Below, one piece after another: positions 25,243 through 33,395 of a stretch of DNA of 38,649 bases. The position numbers were made by a program, and so were the translations under genes. The stretch is from CAZMFZ01 sp964565665 (GTDB lineage Bacteria; Bacteroidota; Bacteroidia; Cytophagales; UBA9547): the NCBI GenBank assembly GCA_964565665.1, contig CAZMFZ010000021.1, positions 1 through 38,649 of the forward strand. Direction: 5' to 3'. Below the pieces are notes generated by a model. It was given only the letters and a program-made list of their open reading frames with translations. It had not been told where the DNA came from and ran no database searches. Within the stretch, counting starts at the first letter, position 1. Each line of letters begins with the position of its first letter.

Positions 25243-25500
25243 CTAAAATGGCAATTTCAAATCTTTGAAATGAAAATTATCCCAATTGTGTCTGTATTCA
25301 TCATAGCGAGAATGATAGGCAGCATCAAAATCAGCCAGTATATTTTGGACTGTTAGTTGGCTTCCGAAGGCTTTTAAAAGTTTGTCGGCCAAAATAGCTG
25401 TCATAAAGCCTACAGCTCCTACATACACAACTACAACAAGCGATGCTACGCCTACGGTTGTCAAAACGATATTTTTTGCGAATTCTACTACTTTTTGCAT
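25243..25500 (-). CDS. Small single-TM hypothetical protein
   Basis: 85 residues starting MQKVVEFAKNIVLTTVGVAS. One hydrophobic segment (about residues 10-38, VLTTVGVASLVVVVYVGAVG) is followed by a hydrophilic helix and an aromatic, His/Asp-rich tail (DAAYHSRYDEYRHNWDNFHF). No family is recognised. It ends close to a shared terminator. The sequence composition is normal for a real gene, and it is the only plausible frame in this stretch. Confidence 0.6.
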   Translation of the reverse strand: MQKVVEFAKNIVLTTVGVASLVVVVYVGAVGFMTAILADKLLKAFGSQLTVQNILADFDAAYHSRYDEYRHNWDNFHFKDLKLPF

Positions 25501-25608
25501 AAGTATAAATGATAAAGGTTAAGAATAAATATTAATGTTGGTTTGAAAGTACCATCAAAAGGCAATTTTCATTGTTTTAATATAAAGACTAATTTGGAAT
25601 TAATTTTA

Positions 25609-26241
25609 CTATTTTAAAAAATAATTCGTCAATAATTCAAAAGAATCGAATTCCAGTTCCGACTGTGCCTTGCCAAAACCATAGCTCACAAATACAAAAG
25701 GAACTCCAGCAAGTTCCGATTGTATTTTGTCGCCTTCAGTATCTCCAATGTATACAGATGAAGAAAAATGGTTACGTTTCATTAATAAATTGATGTTATG
25801 GTTCTTGGGCATTCCATTTTCACCATGGGCAAACGAATCAGCTATTAAATGATCTATTTGCGAGTATTTCATCATCAGCTTTATCACATTGGCAGGGCAA
25901 TTGCTAACAATACATAGCTTGTATTTCTCACTCAATGCCTGCAACCCTTTTTGCACTCCATCATATAGGTTCCCACCTTCTGTTCTCAGTAAATCGTCTT
26001 GAATTTGTTCTACCAAGTCGGCAATTTTATCTTGTTCTTTAATAGGCTTGTCTTTAAATAAATCAGCCAAAAATTTCCGCCTTTCCCACCCCATATAGTA
26101 ATTGAGTCGCTCTCTGGTTAGCGATTCATTCATTCCAAGGTGAAAAAATGCAGTGTTCCAAGCTTTTAGGTAAGTATCTGTTGCATCCCAAAGGGTGCCA
26201 TCCATATCGAAAATAAGGCTGTCTGGTTTTGAAATCATCAA
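25609..26241 (-). CDS. HAD-superfamily hydrolase, phosphoglycolate-phosphatase-like
   Basis: A 210-residue cytosolic phosphatase. Motif I is DMDGT with the catalytic Asp at residue 12, motif II is CIVSNCP, motif III is the Lys in the ENGMPKNHNI region, and motif IV is SVYIGDTEGDKI. The helical cap (KAWNTAFFHLG, MGWERRKFLADLF) is C1-type as in Gph/PgmB. The substrate cannot be told from the sequence. Another in-frame ATG lies one codon downstream of the chosen start. Confidence 0.85.
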   Translation of the reverse strand: MMISKPDSLIFDMDGTLWDATDTYLKAWNTAFFHLGMNESLTRERLNYYMGWERRKFLADLFKDKPIKEQDKIADLVEQIQDDLLRTEGGNLYDGVQKGLQALSEKYKLCIVSNCPANVIKLMMKYSQIDHLIADSFAHGENGMPKNHNINLLMKRNHFSSSVYIGDTEGDKIQSELAGVPFVFVSYGFGKAQSELEFDSFELLTNYFLK

Positions 26242-26404
26242 CTTTTGAATATAAAAATAGAGTTTTTACGAATACTGCAACAAAAATGGTGATATTAGAG
26301 GTGAAATTTTCCAAACCCTATATAGTTGTCAATGTAAAGTAAACTTTGTTAAAATCATAAAGCTCAGTTTAGCCAAATAGAATGTACAATAAATATAAAA
26401 TATC

Positions 26405-26641
26405 ATGTGGAAGGTAGAAAAAAACGCATTAATAAGAACATTCGAATTTAAAAATTTCATTGAAGCTTTCGGATTTATGGCTCAAGTAGCCCTATTGGCC
26501 GAAAAAGCCAACCACCATCCATGGTGGTGCAATTCATACAATAAAGTTGAAATAAAACTCAATACGCACGATGCTGGTGATGTGGTAACAGAAAAAGACC
26601 ACAAGCTAGCTACTCAGATTTCTAAGCTTGTGGATAAGTGA
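26405..26641 (+). CDS. 4a-hydroxytetrahydrobiopterin dehydratase (pterin carbinolamine dehydratase)
   Basis: A 78-residue PCD/PhhB protein: FEFKNFIEAFGFMAQVALLA, then the active-site EKANHHPWWCNSYNKVEIKL with the His-His-Pro catalytic motif, and L-THDAGDVVTEKD. Family members recycle pterin cofactor for aromatic amino-acid hydroxylases; some serve in molybdopterin or folate contexts. The protein is slightly short at its N-terminus compared with the usual 90-100 residues, but complete across the catalytic part. No hydroxylase gene is nearby. Confidence 0.85.
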   Translation: MWKVEKNALIRTFEFKNFIEAFGFMAQVALLAEKANHHPWWCNSYNKVEIKLNTHDAGDVVTEKDHKLATQISKLVDK

Positions 26642-26687
26642 TTTTTAAATATTTACAATTGCATTTTTAATCTGCATATTTATACCT

Positions 26688-26695
26688 TAGTTTTG
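26688..26695 (+). promoter_or_regulatory. -7 element upstream of mreB
   Basis: TAGTTTTG fits TAnnTTTG, 47 bases before the mreB ATG. The -33 box is not clear. Confidence 0.5.
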
Positions 26696-26742
26696 TAATT
26701 GTCCCTTTCAACAACCCTTTTTCTTCTTCTCACACCACCATT

Positions 26743-27771
26743 ATGGGATTATTCGATTTCTTCACCAGTGATTTGGCTATCGATTTAGGCACAGCGAACA
26801 CACTCATTATTCATAACGACAAAATTACTGTTGACGAACCATCTATCATTGCACTTGACAAACTAACAGGCAAAGTATTGGCTGTTGGAAAGCAAGCCAT
26901 GCAAATGCACGAGAAAACGCACGATAATATAAAAACCATCCGGCCGCTCAAAGATGGAGTGATTGCCGATTTCCATGCTGCCGAACACATGATTCGGGAG
27001 ATGATAAAAATGATAGATGGCGGTAGAAACCGACTTTTTGCCCCTTCGCATCGCATGGTAATTTGTATTCCTTCGGGCATTACCGAGGTGGAGAAACGTG
27101 CCGTACGCGACTCAGCCGAACATGCAGGTGCAAAAGAGGTATACATGGTTTATGAGCCAATTGCTGCCGCTATTGGGGTGGGTATAGATATTGAACAGCC
27201 CATAGGCAACATGGTAGTAGATATTGGTGGTGGTACTACTGAAATTGCAGTGATAGCTCTTTCAGGTATTGTTTGCGACCAATCAATTCGTATTGCAGGC
27301 GATGTATTCAACAAAGACATTTTAGATTATATGCGTAGGCAGCACAATTTACTTATTGGCGAGCGTTCGGCAGAGAAAGTGAAAATGGAAGTAGGTTCGG
27401 CACTTACGGAACTCGACAATCCACCAAACGATTACGAAATAAGAGGTAGAGATTTGATGACGGGCATTCCTAAAGTAATTAAAGTATCGTATTCGGAAAT
27501 AGCGTTCGCACTCGATAAGTCGGTGTCAAAAATTGAAGAAGCTGTATTAAAAGCTTTAGAAACGGCACCTCCCGAACTTTCGGCCGATATTTACGACAGA
27601 GGCATATACCTAACTGGTGGTGGTGCATTACTCAAAGGGCTTGACAAACGCCTTTCTATGAAAACTCGCTTGCCAATTCACGTTGCCGAAGACCCTCTTA
27701 GGGCAGTTGTGCGTGGCACTGGTGCTGTGCTTAAAAACATTCCTAAATACAGGGCAGTACTTATGCAATAG
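26743..27771 (+). CDS. mreB: Rod shape-determining protein MreB
   Basis: A 342-residue bacterial actin. Motifs: phosphate-1 LAIDLGTANTLI near the N-terminus, VICIPSGITEVEKRAVRDSA, YEPIAAAIGVG, phosphate-2 VVDIGGGTTEIAVI, and the adenosine motif YLTGGGALLKGLDKRL. It polymerises on the inner membrane and positions the elongation machinery for lateral wall growth. Length and sequence are normal. The gene is flanked by its own promoter and a strong terminator; mreC, mreD, pbp2 and rodA, which usually follow mreB in this phylum, are not here. Confidence 0.95.
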   Translation: MGLFDFFTSDLAIDLGTANTLIIHNDKITVDEPSIIALDKLTGKVLAVGKQAMQMHEKTHDNIKTIRPLKDGVIADFHAAEHMIREMIKMIDGGRNRLFAPSHRMVICIPSGITEVEKRAVRDSAEHAGAKEVYMVYEPIAAAIGVGIDIEQPIGNMVVDIGGGTTEIAVIALSGIVCDQSIRIAGDVFNKDILDYMRRQHNLLIGERSAEKVKMEVGSALTELDNPPNDYEIRGRDLMTGIPKVIKVSYSEIAFALDKSVSKIEEAVLKALETAPPELSADIYDRGIYLTGGGALLKGLDKRLSMKTRLPIHVAEDPLRAVVRGTGAVLKNIPKYRAVLMQ

Positions 27772-27789
27772 TTTATAAATTCTCACATA

Positions 27790-27830
27790 AAAAAAGCATA
27801 GTGGTGTAACATCACAATGCTTTTTTATTT
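27790..27830 (+). terminator. Intrinsic terminator of mreB
   Basis: AAAAAAGCAT (27790-27799) pairs with ATGCTTTTTT (27817-27826), with an inner GTG/CAC stem, and is followed by further T. It begins 18 bases after the mreB stop and isolates mreB from downstream genes. Confidence 0.8.
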
Positions 27831-27891
27831 TTTACACTTCCAGATTTAAAACTTTGAGGAGCTCACTTCCCTAATTGTCGCATTATTATAT

Positions 27892-27922
27892 TTTGAATTC
27901 TTAGCCAATAGCTTTAAATTTG
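27892..27922 (+). promoter_or_regulatory. Consensus promoter of the second Uma2 gene
   Basis: TTTG (27892-27895), exactly 19 bases of spacer and TAAATTTG (27915-27922) give a textbook Bacteroidota promoter. The -7 box contains the TTG at 27920, ruling it out as a start codon. Confidence 0.8.
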
Positions 27923-27931
27923 ATAAAACAG

Positions 27932-28507
27932 ATGCGACTAATGACAACAGATACTGACGTATTATTAGAAACCGATTTTTTAACTTTTGAACGCAACAGC
28001 GATACAAAGCATGAACTTATTTTTAATGAGATTATTGAAATGAGCGGAGCAAGCAAAGAACACAATAGAATCGTACATAGTTTGGCAGGATTGTTTTACG
28101 TTCTATTTTCAAAAAATGCCGAATTCGATACTTTTCACAACGATATGAGGGTATTTGACAGCATTTCATCCAGCTATTTTTACCCCGATCTAATAGTAGT
28201 AGAAGGCACATCTGAATTTTTAGATAATGAATTCGACACGCTTATAAATCCATTATTTATAGTAGAAGTATTATCTCCTTCCACTGAAAAAAGAGATTTA
28301 AGCGACAAATTTGAAATTTACAAATCTATTCCATCGCTTAAAGAATATATGATAGTGGCCCAACACAAGCCCTATATTAAGCTTTTCAAGAAAATACCCA
28401 TCAATCATTGGGAATTGTTTGAGTTTGATAAGTTGACAGAAATGGTATCAATTCTTGACAATAAATTTCAACTGCCACTTAGTGAAATTTATAAAAAGGT
28501 GTTTTAA
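27932..28507 (+). CDS. Uma2-family (DUF820) putative PD-(D/E)XK nuclease
   Basis: A roughly 190-residue Uma2 protein, divergent from the one at 6991-7545. Diagnostic stretches are TFERNSDTKHELIFNEIIEM, GASKEHNRIVHSLAG, SSYFYPDLIVVEG, FIVEVLSPSTEKRDLSDKFE and SLKEYMIVAQHKPYIKLF. The PD at YPD, the E of VEV and the following Lys form the nuclease-like core. The start is ATG 27932 or ATG 27941; the promoter just upstream slightly favours 27941, which leaves a longer leader. Substrate and function are unknown. Confidence 0.85.
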   Translation: MRLMTTDTDVLLETDFLTFERNSDTKHELIFNEIIEMSGASKEHNRIVHSLAGLFYVLFSKNAEFDTFHNDMRVFDSISSSYFYPDLIVVEGTSEFLDNEFDTLINPLFIVEVLSPSTEKRDLSDKFEIYKSIPSLKEYMIVAQHKPYIKLFKKIPINHWELFEFDKLTEMVSILDNKFQLPLSEIYKKVF

Positions 28508-28569
28508 ATAAAAGTCTAATATCTATCTCATACATTTTCTAGCCTTTTCCACATTTTGCAAATTTCGCT

Positions 28570-28577
28570 TAGCTTTG
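28570..28577 (+). promoter_or_regulatory. -7 element almost abutting the mscS start codon
   Basis: TAGCTTTG fits TAnnTTTG and ends only four bases before ATG 28582. If used, transcription would begin at or next to the start codon, giving a leaderless or nearly leaderless mRNA. The -33 region (CTTTTCC) is poor. Confidence 0.45.
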
Positions 28578-28581
28578 GTGT

Positions 28582-29754
28582 ATGGAAAGTGTAGCAAAGT
28601 TTTGGAATCTATTAGGGCAGTACATCATTCTTGAAAATAGCCTCCAAAACATTGTTATATCCACTACAATTCTGCTGGGGGCATTTGTACTGAGGCGATT
28701 TTTATCTATACAGCTCAATAAATTTATTTATCGGTTTGTAAAATCAATTTCAAGCGACATTCCAGTTAAAGAATTTGTAGACTTGCTTCATAGGCCTATC
28801 GCCTTCTTCATTTCTCTTCTACTCCTTTACTTTGCCTTTATTTTTATCGAATATCCTTCGGCTTGGCATCTTTCGTCTTCTCGCAGATTTGGCATGAAAA
28901 TGCTTATTGAGAAAAGCTACCAATTGCTTTTGTTTATTTCTGTAATATGGACCGTTTTTAGGATTATCGATTTCTTCGCGTTGGTGTTGAAGAAAAAGGC
29001 ATTGGAAACAGAGTCGAAAGTACAGGAACAATTGGTGCCTTTTATGAGGCAGCTTACCAAGCTTATCATAGGTTTGGTTTTCTTTTTTGTGATATTGGCA
29101 ATTGTGTTCAAGGTGAATGTAGGGGCTGTAATTGCAGGTTTGGGCATCGGAGGCTTGGCAGTGGCGTTGGCTGGTAAAGAAACGTTGGAAAACTTATTGG
29201 CCTCATTTGCCATATTTGTAGACCGCCCTTTTGTAACTGGCGATTTAATAAAAGCGGCTGGCTATACAGGAAGCGTGGAAACCGTAGGATTTCGTACCAC
29301 ACGCATACGAACTATAGATAAAAGCCTGCTTACCATTCCAAACAAACAATTGGTAGATCAACCGTTGGAAAATTTATCATCGAGAATCTACCACCGAGCT
29401 AAATTCAATATTAGTCTGTATTCGCAAACGCCAAATGAAACCATAAAAATCATTATCAAAAAAATTGAAGAAGCTATTACCTCTCATTCTAAAACAAATG
29501 AAAACTACAATGTGTTCTTAGATGATATTTCAGGCCATACATTAGATATTTCCGTTATCTATCAAGTAAATGCTGCAGAATATGAAGATTTCTGTAAAGT
29601 AAAAGAAGAACTTAATTACACAATCAAAGAAATAGTAGATGTGTTTGGCGAAGAACTAGAATATCCTGCATCAATTGTTTACTTAAGAGCAGCAAAAGAG
29701 AATACAAGCAATCTATCTATAACCAGTACATTACCGACCTCACAAATCCATTAA
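28582..29754 (+). CDS. MscS-family mechanosensitive ion channel
   Basis: A 390-residue inner-membrane protein with N-terminal helices (about residues 25-40, 70-90, 112-130, 150-175) before the pore segment. The MscS core VGAVIAGLGIGGLAVALAGK is followed by ETLENLLASFAIFVDRPF and VTGDLIKAAGYTGSVETVGF, the TM3 pore helix and the beta domain, and a C-terminal alpha/beta domain (RAKFNISLYSQTPNETIKII). It releases solutes on hypo-osmotic shock. The next gene starts 12 bases after its stop and is probably co-transcribed. Confidence 0.92.
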   Translation: MESVAKFWNLLGQYIILENSLQNIVISTTILLGAFVLRRFLSIQLNKFIYRFVKSISSDIPVKEFVDLLHRPIAFFISLLLLYFAFIFIEYPSAWHLSSSRRFGMKMLIEKSYQLLLFISVIWTVFRIIDFFALVLKKKALETESKVQEQLVPFMRQLTKLIIGLVFFFVILAIVFKVNVGAVIAGLGIGGLAVALAGKETLENLLASFAIFVDRPFVTGDLIKAAGYTGSVETVGFRTTRIRTIDKSLLTIPNKQLVDQPLENLSSRIYHRAKFNISLYSQTPNETIKIIIKKIEEAITSHSKTNENYNVFLDDISGHTLDISVIYQVNAAEYEDFCKVKEELNYTIKEIVDVFGEELEYPASIVYLRAAKENTSNLSITSTLPTSQIH

Positions 29755-29766
29755 AATAGTATTATC

Positions 29767-30195
29767 ATGCTTTCTAATAAAATATTTACGGTATTAATAA
29801 TTTTCACAATTGCCCTAAATGCTTGTAAAAATGACAACGAGCAAGATTTGAAACCCAAAAACACCTTCACTACTACTCCTGGTGAAAATACCACTACAGA
29901 TGGCAACAATACAGGCTCTATACCCGATGTGGTGCAGTTGAGTGTACATATTCAACCTATTTTTACAACCTACAAATGTACAAACAGCAATTGTCATGGA
30001 GGGAATGCCGGGGAAGGGGGTGTAAATTTGGGAACTTACAATGCCATAAATATAGTAGTAAAAAACGGAAGCCTTTATGGGGCGATTTCACACGCTTCTG
30101 GTTACCGTCCAATGCCACTAGGCTCTCAAAAATTAAATAATACCGAACTTGCCATTATCAAAAAATGGATTGATAATGGCGCACTAAACAATTAG
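29767..30195 (+). CDS. Cytochrome-c-like lipoprotein with CX4CH motif
   Basis: A 142-residue lipoprotein: MLSNKIFTVLIIFTIALNAC, lipobox Cys 20, then a Thr/Asn-rich linker. The rest matches short c-type-cytochrome-like domains of Bacteroidota and Planctomycetes (PSCyt1-like): VQLSVHIQPIFTTYKCTNSN, CHGGNAGEGGVNLGTY, then GYRPMPLGSQ, where a Met could be the axial ligand, and LAIIKKWIDNGALNN as closing helix. The putative heme motif is C-T-N-S-N-C-H, four residues between the cysteines instead of two. Whether heme is attached is uncertain. The close spacing to mscS is noted, but no functional link is known. Confidence 0.75.
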   Translation: MLSNKIFTVLIIFTIALNACKNDNEQDLKPKNTFTTTPGENTTTDGNNTGSIPDVVQLSVHIQPIFTTYKCTNSNCHGGNAGEGGVNLGTYNAINIVVKNGSLYGAISHASGYRPMPLGSQKLNNTELAIIKKWIDNGALNN

Positions 30196-30217
30196 GCTAT
30201 GAAATCTAGCTTTCCAC

Positions 30218-30532
30218 TCAGATAGTTTCAGAATCGTATATCAATACCTTTTCCCACAGCATTTTATTTTCATCTGCAAATTTCAGGTGAATTGGGTGCA
30301 CTTGGTAGGCATCGTGTCCAGCCTTGTTTTTAAAAACTGTAAGCAAACTGTAACTGTAGCTTCTGTCGATAGTGAGCCTTTCGGTATCTGCTGGCACACC
30401 AACATTAAAATAAATAATGGAGTCTACATTTTCTAACGATTTTACACCTGCTTCAAACTGATTTATTTGAGCTGTAGAAACATTTTTTTTAAGCCAAAAA
30501 TTTACTACATGTACAAATTTTTTGTCTGACAT
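30218..30532 (-). CDS. Dabb-family (stress-responsive alpha/beta barrel) protein
   Basis: A 104-residue dimeric alpha/beta-barrel protein: KKFVHVVNFWLKKNVSTAQI (the 'HVVxFWLK' strand), QFEAGVKSLENVD, SYSYSLLTVFKNKAGHDAYQ and VHPIHLKFADENKMLWEKVL. Dabb domains are found in stress proteins and a few polyketide or olivetolic acid cyclases; most bacterial ones are of unknown function. It is divergent from the SMP-30 gene, with about 80 bases between starts. Confidence 0.85.
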   Translation of the reverse strand: MSDKKFVHVVNFWLKKNVSTAQINQFEAGVKSLENVDSIIYFNVGVPADTERLTIDRSYSYSLLTVFKNKAGHDAYQVHPIHLKFADENKMLWEKVLIYDSETI

Positions 30533-30614
30533 TTTAATATTATTTATAAATTGTATTGAAATTGAACAAATTAAAAGTCTTTCCCTATTTATAACAAAAA
30601 CTAATCACATATAT

Positions 30615-31559
30615 ATGAATTATATTTACAAGGTATTGCCCATTCTATTTTTATTATGCAATGGCTCAGTGCAAGCCCAATCTGATTTCATTACCATAAA
30701 AGATGATAAATTATGGGATTTTATAGCTAAAGATTTGAAAATAGACAAAGTATCATCAGGTTATCAATTTGTAGAAGGGCCAGTTTGGCACAAAGATGGT
30801 TTTCTTCTCTTCAGCGATATTCCGGCCAATATTATTTTCAAACTCACAACTGAGGGTAAAAGCTCTGTTTACATTACACCTTCGGGCAATTCTAATGGAC
30901 TTAGCATCGACAAATTAGGTAATTTGGTAGCATGTGAGCATTTTGGTAGAAGACTGGTAAGCTATGATAGCCAAGGGAAATTAACTGTACTTTTAGATAA
31001 AATCGATGGCAAGAGAATAAGCAGCCCCAATGATGTAGTGTTCAAAAAAGATGGTTCATTCTTCTTTACCGACCCACCTTACGGCTTGAAAAATAATGAC
31101 AAAGATTCCCTTAAGGAATTGAAAAGCAATGGTGTATACTATGTGAAGGAAGGGAAAACAACCGTGATTGATTCTACTTTGAAACGCCCAAATGGAGTAG
31201 CTTTATCTCCAGATGAAAAAACTTTATATGTAGCACAGTCGGAGTTTGGATGGCTTTGGAAAGCCTATCAGCTCAATGAAGATGGCAAAGTGAAAAGCAG
31301 CCAAGTATTAATGGAAGAGCCAGAAATATTGGGGAATCCAGATGGAATAAAAGTAGATGTTGAGGGCAATATCTACTGCTCTGGCAATGGTGGTGTAGTG
31401 ATATTGGACAAAACTGGAAAACACTTGGGCACTATAAAACTACCTGAAAACCCGGCAAATCTAGCCTTTGGCGATAAAGATTTGCAATCGCTCTACATTA
31501 CTGCCCAAAAAAGTATTTACAGAATCAGGATTAAAAAGAAAGGGCATTTGGCCTATTAA
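30615..31559 (+). CDS. SMP-30/gluconolactonase-family secreted protein
   Basis: ATG 30615 gives a signal peptide, MNYIYKVLPILFLLCNGSVQ with AQA-like cleavage; a longer frame from 30522 would put 31 residues ahead of it. The mature 290-residue part is a six-bladed beta-propeller of the SMP-30 family: YQFVEGPVWHKDGFLLFSDI (metal-binding Glu), NSNGLSIDKLGNLVACEHFG, SSPNDVVFKKDGSFFFTDPP (Asn ligand), KRPNGVALSPDEKTLYVAQS (Asp ligand region) and GNPDGIKVDVEGNIYCSGNG. A lactonase active on sugar lactones is likely; the exact substrate is unknown. It is convergent with gldH, 3 bases from its end. Confidence 0.88.
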   Translation: MNYIYKVLPILFLLCNGSVQAQSDFITIKDDKLWDFIAKDLKIDKVSSGYQFVEGPVWHKDGFLLFSDIPANIIFKLTTEGKSSVYITPSGNSNGLSIDKLGNLVACEHFGRRLVSYDSQGKLTVLLDKIDGKRISSPNDVVFKKDGSFFFTDPPYGLKNNDKDSLKELKSNGVYYVKEGKTTVIDSTLKRPNGVALSPDEKTLYVAQSEFGWLWKAYQLNEDGKVKSSQVLMEEPEILGNPDGIKVDVEGNIYCSGNGGVVILDKTGKHLGTIKLPENPANLAFGDKDLQSLYITAQKSIYRIRIKKKGHLAY

Positions 31560-31562
31560 TTG

Positions 31563-32087
31563 TTATTCGGTTATGGCTTTTTCTATCCTAATACCAAACG
31601 CTAGTATTTCGTTTAAAGGGTCTTTACGCATATAATGTTTTATTTTTATGCTGTAAACACCCCTTTTTTCGAATTTCAAATTTTTCAAAGCGTAAAAACG
31701 ATTATCGAAAATATCGCCTAAGCCGCTTCCGAAAGGTTCGCCCGTTTTTGAATCTAGCAATTGCACTTCGTGCAAATCACTAGAAATCAGTTTTTTGTCT
31801 ACGCCAGAAAGCTCATATTTGATGTAGAGATTGTAAAAGCCATAGTCTATAGAATTTCTCACATCGTATAAAACATTGTATTTCAGTGTGGTATCTTCAA
31901 TGTCAAACGAATATGTTTTTACACTATCTGCATACCACGTTCTGTCTTTGAAATCGATATTAGTTTGATATACCCGGTATTTGTCGCAGCTTAATAATGA
32001 GCCGATTAAGCATACCAACAAACTAATTTGAATCAGATTTAGTGTTTTCAAGTTTACCGATACAGAAGAATTAAAGTTATTCAACAT
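31563..32087 (-). CDS. gldH: Gliding-motility lipoprotein GldH
   Basis: A 174-residue lipoprotein; hydrophobic signal ILIQISLLVCLIGSLLSC-like, lipobox Cys 34, then DKYRVYQTNIDFKDRTWYAD, the characteristic opening of GldH. The mature domain includes YNVLYDVRNSIDYGFYNLYI and RGVYSIKIKHYMRKDPLNEI. GldH is required for gliding motility in Flavobacterium and is linked to the T9SS machinery. It lies 6 bases downstream of ricT, in the same operon, an arrangement common in Bacteroidota. Confidence 0.9.
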   Translation of the reverse strand: MLNNFNSSVSVNLKTLNLIQISLLVCLIGSLLSCDKYRVYQTNIDFKDRTWYADSVKTYSFDIEDTTLKYNVLYDVRNSIDYGFYNLYIKYELSGVDKKLISSDLHEVQLLDSKTGEPFGSGLGDIFDNRFYALKNLKFEKRGVYSIKIKHYMRKDPLNEILAFGIRIEKAITE

Positions 32088-32093
32088 AAAAAA

Positions 32094-33236
32094 TTATCTC
32101 CTTTTCTTAAAATTAGGGTTGTCAGGTCTGAAATTAGGATTGCGGTTTTTATTTCTCAACCTGTCATCTAGATTTTGAATGTCTTTATTCAGCCTTACTG
32201 GAATTTTAACACCTGAATTATCTGCTAAATCTTTGGGATTGAGCGTATTAGGTTTTACACCACTTTTATTGAGTTCTATAATTTCCACTACTTCAATGGT
32301 ACTCAATTGGTGCCAGTTGCTATCGCCATTATAGGAAAACCACATGAGTTTTCTAAAAATATCAGTTTTCTGCAAAGTTGCCGAACCCGCCTGTGTCATT
32401 AAAGGTGTATTTATTTCTGGCACATCTTTTAAGGCATTCATATATGTGTCCAATTCATAATTCAGACAGCATTTAAGCCTTCCGCATTGCCCTGAAAGCT
32501 TTTGTGGATTTAAAGATAAATTTTGGTAGCGTGCAGCCGAAGTATTCACACTTTTAAAGTCGGTAAGCCATGTAGAACAGCACAATTCCCGACCACAAAC
32601 ACCAATTCCGCCTAGCCTGCTTGCTTCCTGACGCAGGCTTATTTGCTTCATTTCTATGCGTACTTTAAATTCGGTTGCCAATCGCTTAATTAGTTCACGA
32701 AAATCGACCCTATCTTCAGCTGAATAAAAGAAAGTGGCTTTTTTCCCATCGAGCTGAAATTCTATATCTGACACTTTCATATCAAGTTTTAATTCCTTCA
32801 CAATTTCGCGGGTACGATACATGGTAGGCAGTTCTTTGGCTTTCACAGCTTCATGCTTTATCAACTCTTCTTTGCCTGCCAAGCGTGATATTGTAAGTAT
32901 TTCAGGAGAATCTACTATGCCTTTTTTTTTCATTTGAAGCCTCACAAGCTCGCCTTGCAAAGACACAAAACCCAAGTCTTGACCCGAAACAGAATCAATG
33001 ATAATGGCATCGCCAGTATTTAACTCTAAATTTTTAGCGTTTTTAAGAAATTCTTTTCTGCCGCCTTTGAAGCGAACTTCCACAAAAGGAAATCTATCGG
33101 CTGGTGAGGATTCAACCATGCCCGACAACCAATCGAATGTATTCAGTTTATTACAACCACCTGTAGCGCAACCTCCACTTTTGCCGCAGCCACCACCTGT
33201 AGAGCAGCCACCTGACGAACACGAACCACAACTCAT
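32094..33236 (-). CDS. ricT: RicT/PSP1-family regulatory iron-sulfur protein
   Basis: A 380-residue protein of the PSP1/RicT family. The first 28 residues are Gly/Ser/Cys-rich with six Cys (MSCGSCSSGGCSTGGGCGKS), a possible metal or Fe-S site. The core matches RicT: VEVRFKGGRKEFLKNAKNLE, FFYSAEDRVDFRELIKRLAT, RIEMKQISLRQEASRLGGIG, VCGRELCCSTWLTDF, LNPQKLSGQCGRLKCCLNYE, with two C-terminal Cys pairs. In Bacillus RicT joins RicA and RicF to hold [4Fe-4S] clusters and guide RNase Y processing; a matching role here is inference. The last 40 residues are basic and low-complexity (RNKNRNPNFRPDNPNFKKRR). It leads the ricT-gldH operon. Confidence 0.9.
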   Translation of the reverse strand: MSCGSCSSGGCSTGGGCGKSGGCATGGCNKLNTFDWLSGMVESSPADRFPFVEVRFKGGRKEFLKNAKNLELNTGDAIIIDSVSGQDLGFVSLQGELVRLQMKKKGIVDSPEILTISRLAGKEELIKHEAVKAKELPTMYRTREIVKELKLDMKVSDIEFQLDGKKATFFYSAEDRVDFRELIKRLATEFKVRIEMKQISLRQEASRLGGIGVCGRELCCSTWLTDFKSVNTSAARYQNLSLNPQKLSGQCGRLKCCLNYELDTYMNALKDVPEINTPLMTQAGSATLQKTDIFRKLMWFSYNGDSNWHQLSTIEVVEIIELNKSGVKPNTLNPKDLADNSGVKIPVRLNKDIQNLDDRLRNKNRNPNFRPDNPNFKKRR

Positions 33237-33270
33237 TTTATCTATCTTTAGTTACTGTATCAGTATAGTG

Positions 33271-33304
33271 CAAAGATATAAATTAATCGTATGGGAAGCA
33301 CAAA
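33271..33304 (-). promoter_or_regulatory. Promoter of the ricT-gldH operon
   Basis: On the minus strand TTTG (33304-33301), a 22-bp spacer and TATCTTTG (33278-33271) fit the Bacteroidota pattern. The -7 box is 34 bases ahead of the ricT start. Confidence 0.6.
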
Positions 33305-33395
33305 TTAGATTTTGAGAGAGAATCTTGCAATTTAGAGAAGAATTTGTGTTGTTGATTTATACATTATCGACTTAACGAAATAAAACTTAGAATCG

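Noticed and set aside
27920..27931. TTG 27920 as start of the second Uma2 gene
   Set aside because: The TTG is the end of a consensus -7 box (TAAATTTG) with a perfect 19-bp spacer to TTTG.
32998..33315. Proline-rich plus-strand open frame of 105 codons
   Set aside because: It is the antisense shadow of the Gly/Cys-rich 5' end of ricT; its Pro richness is explained by Gly codons on the other strand.
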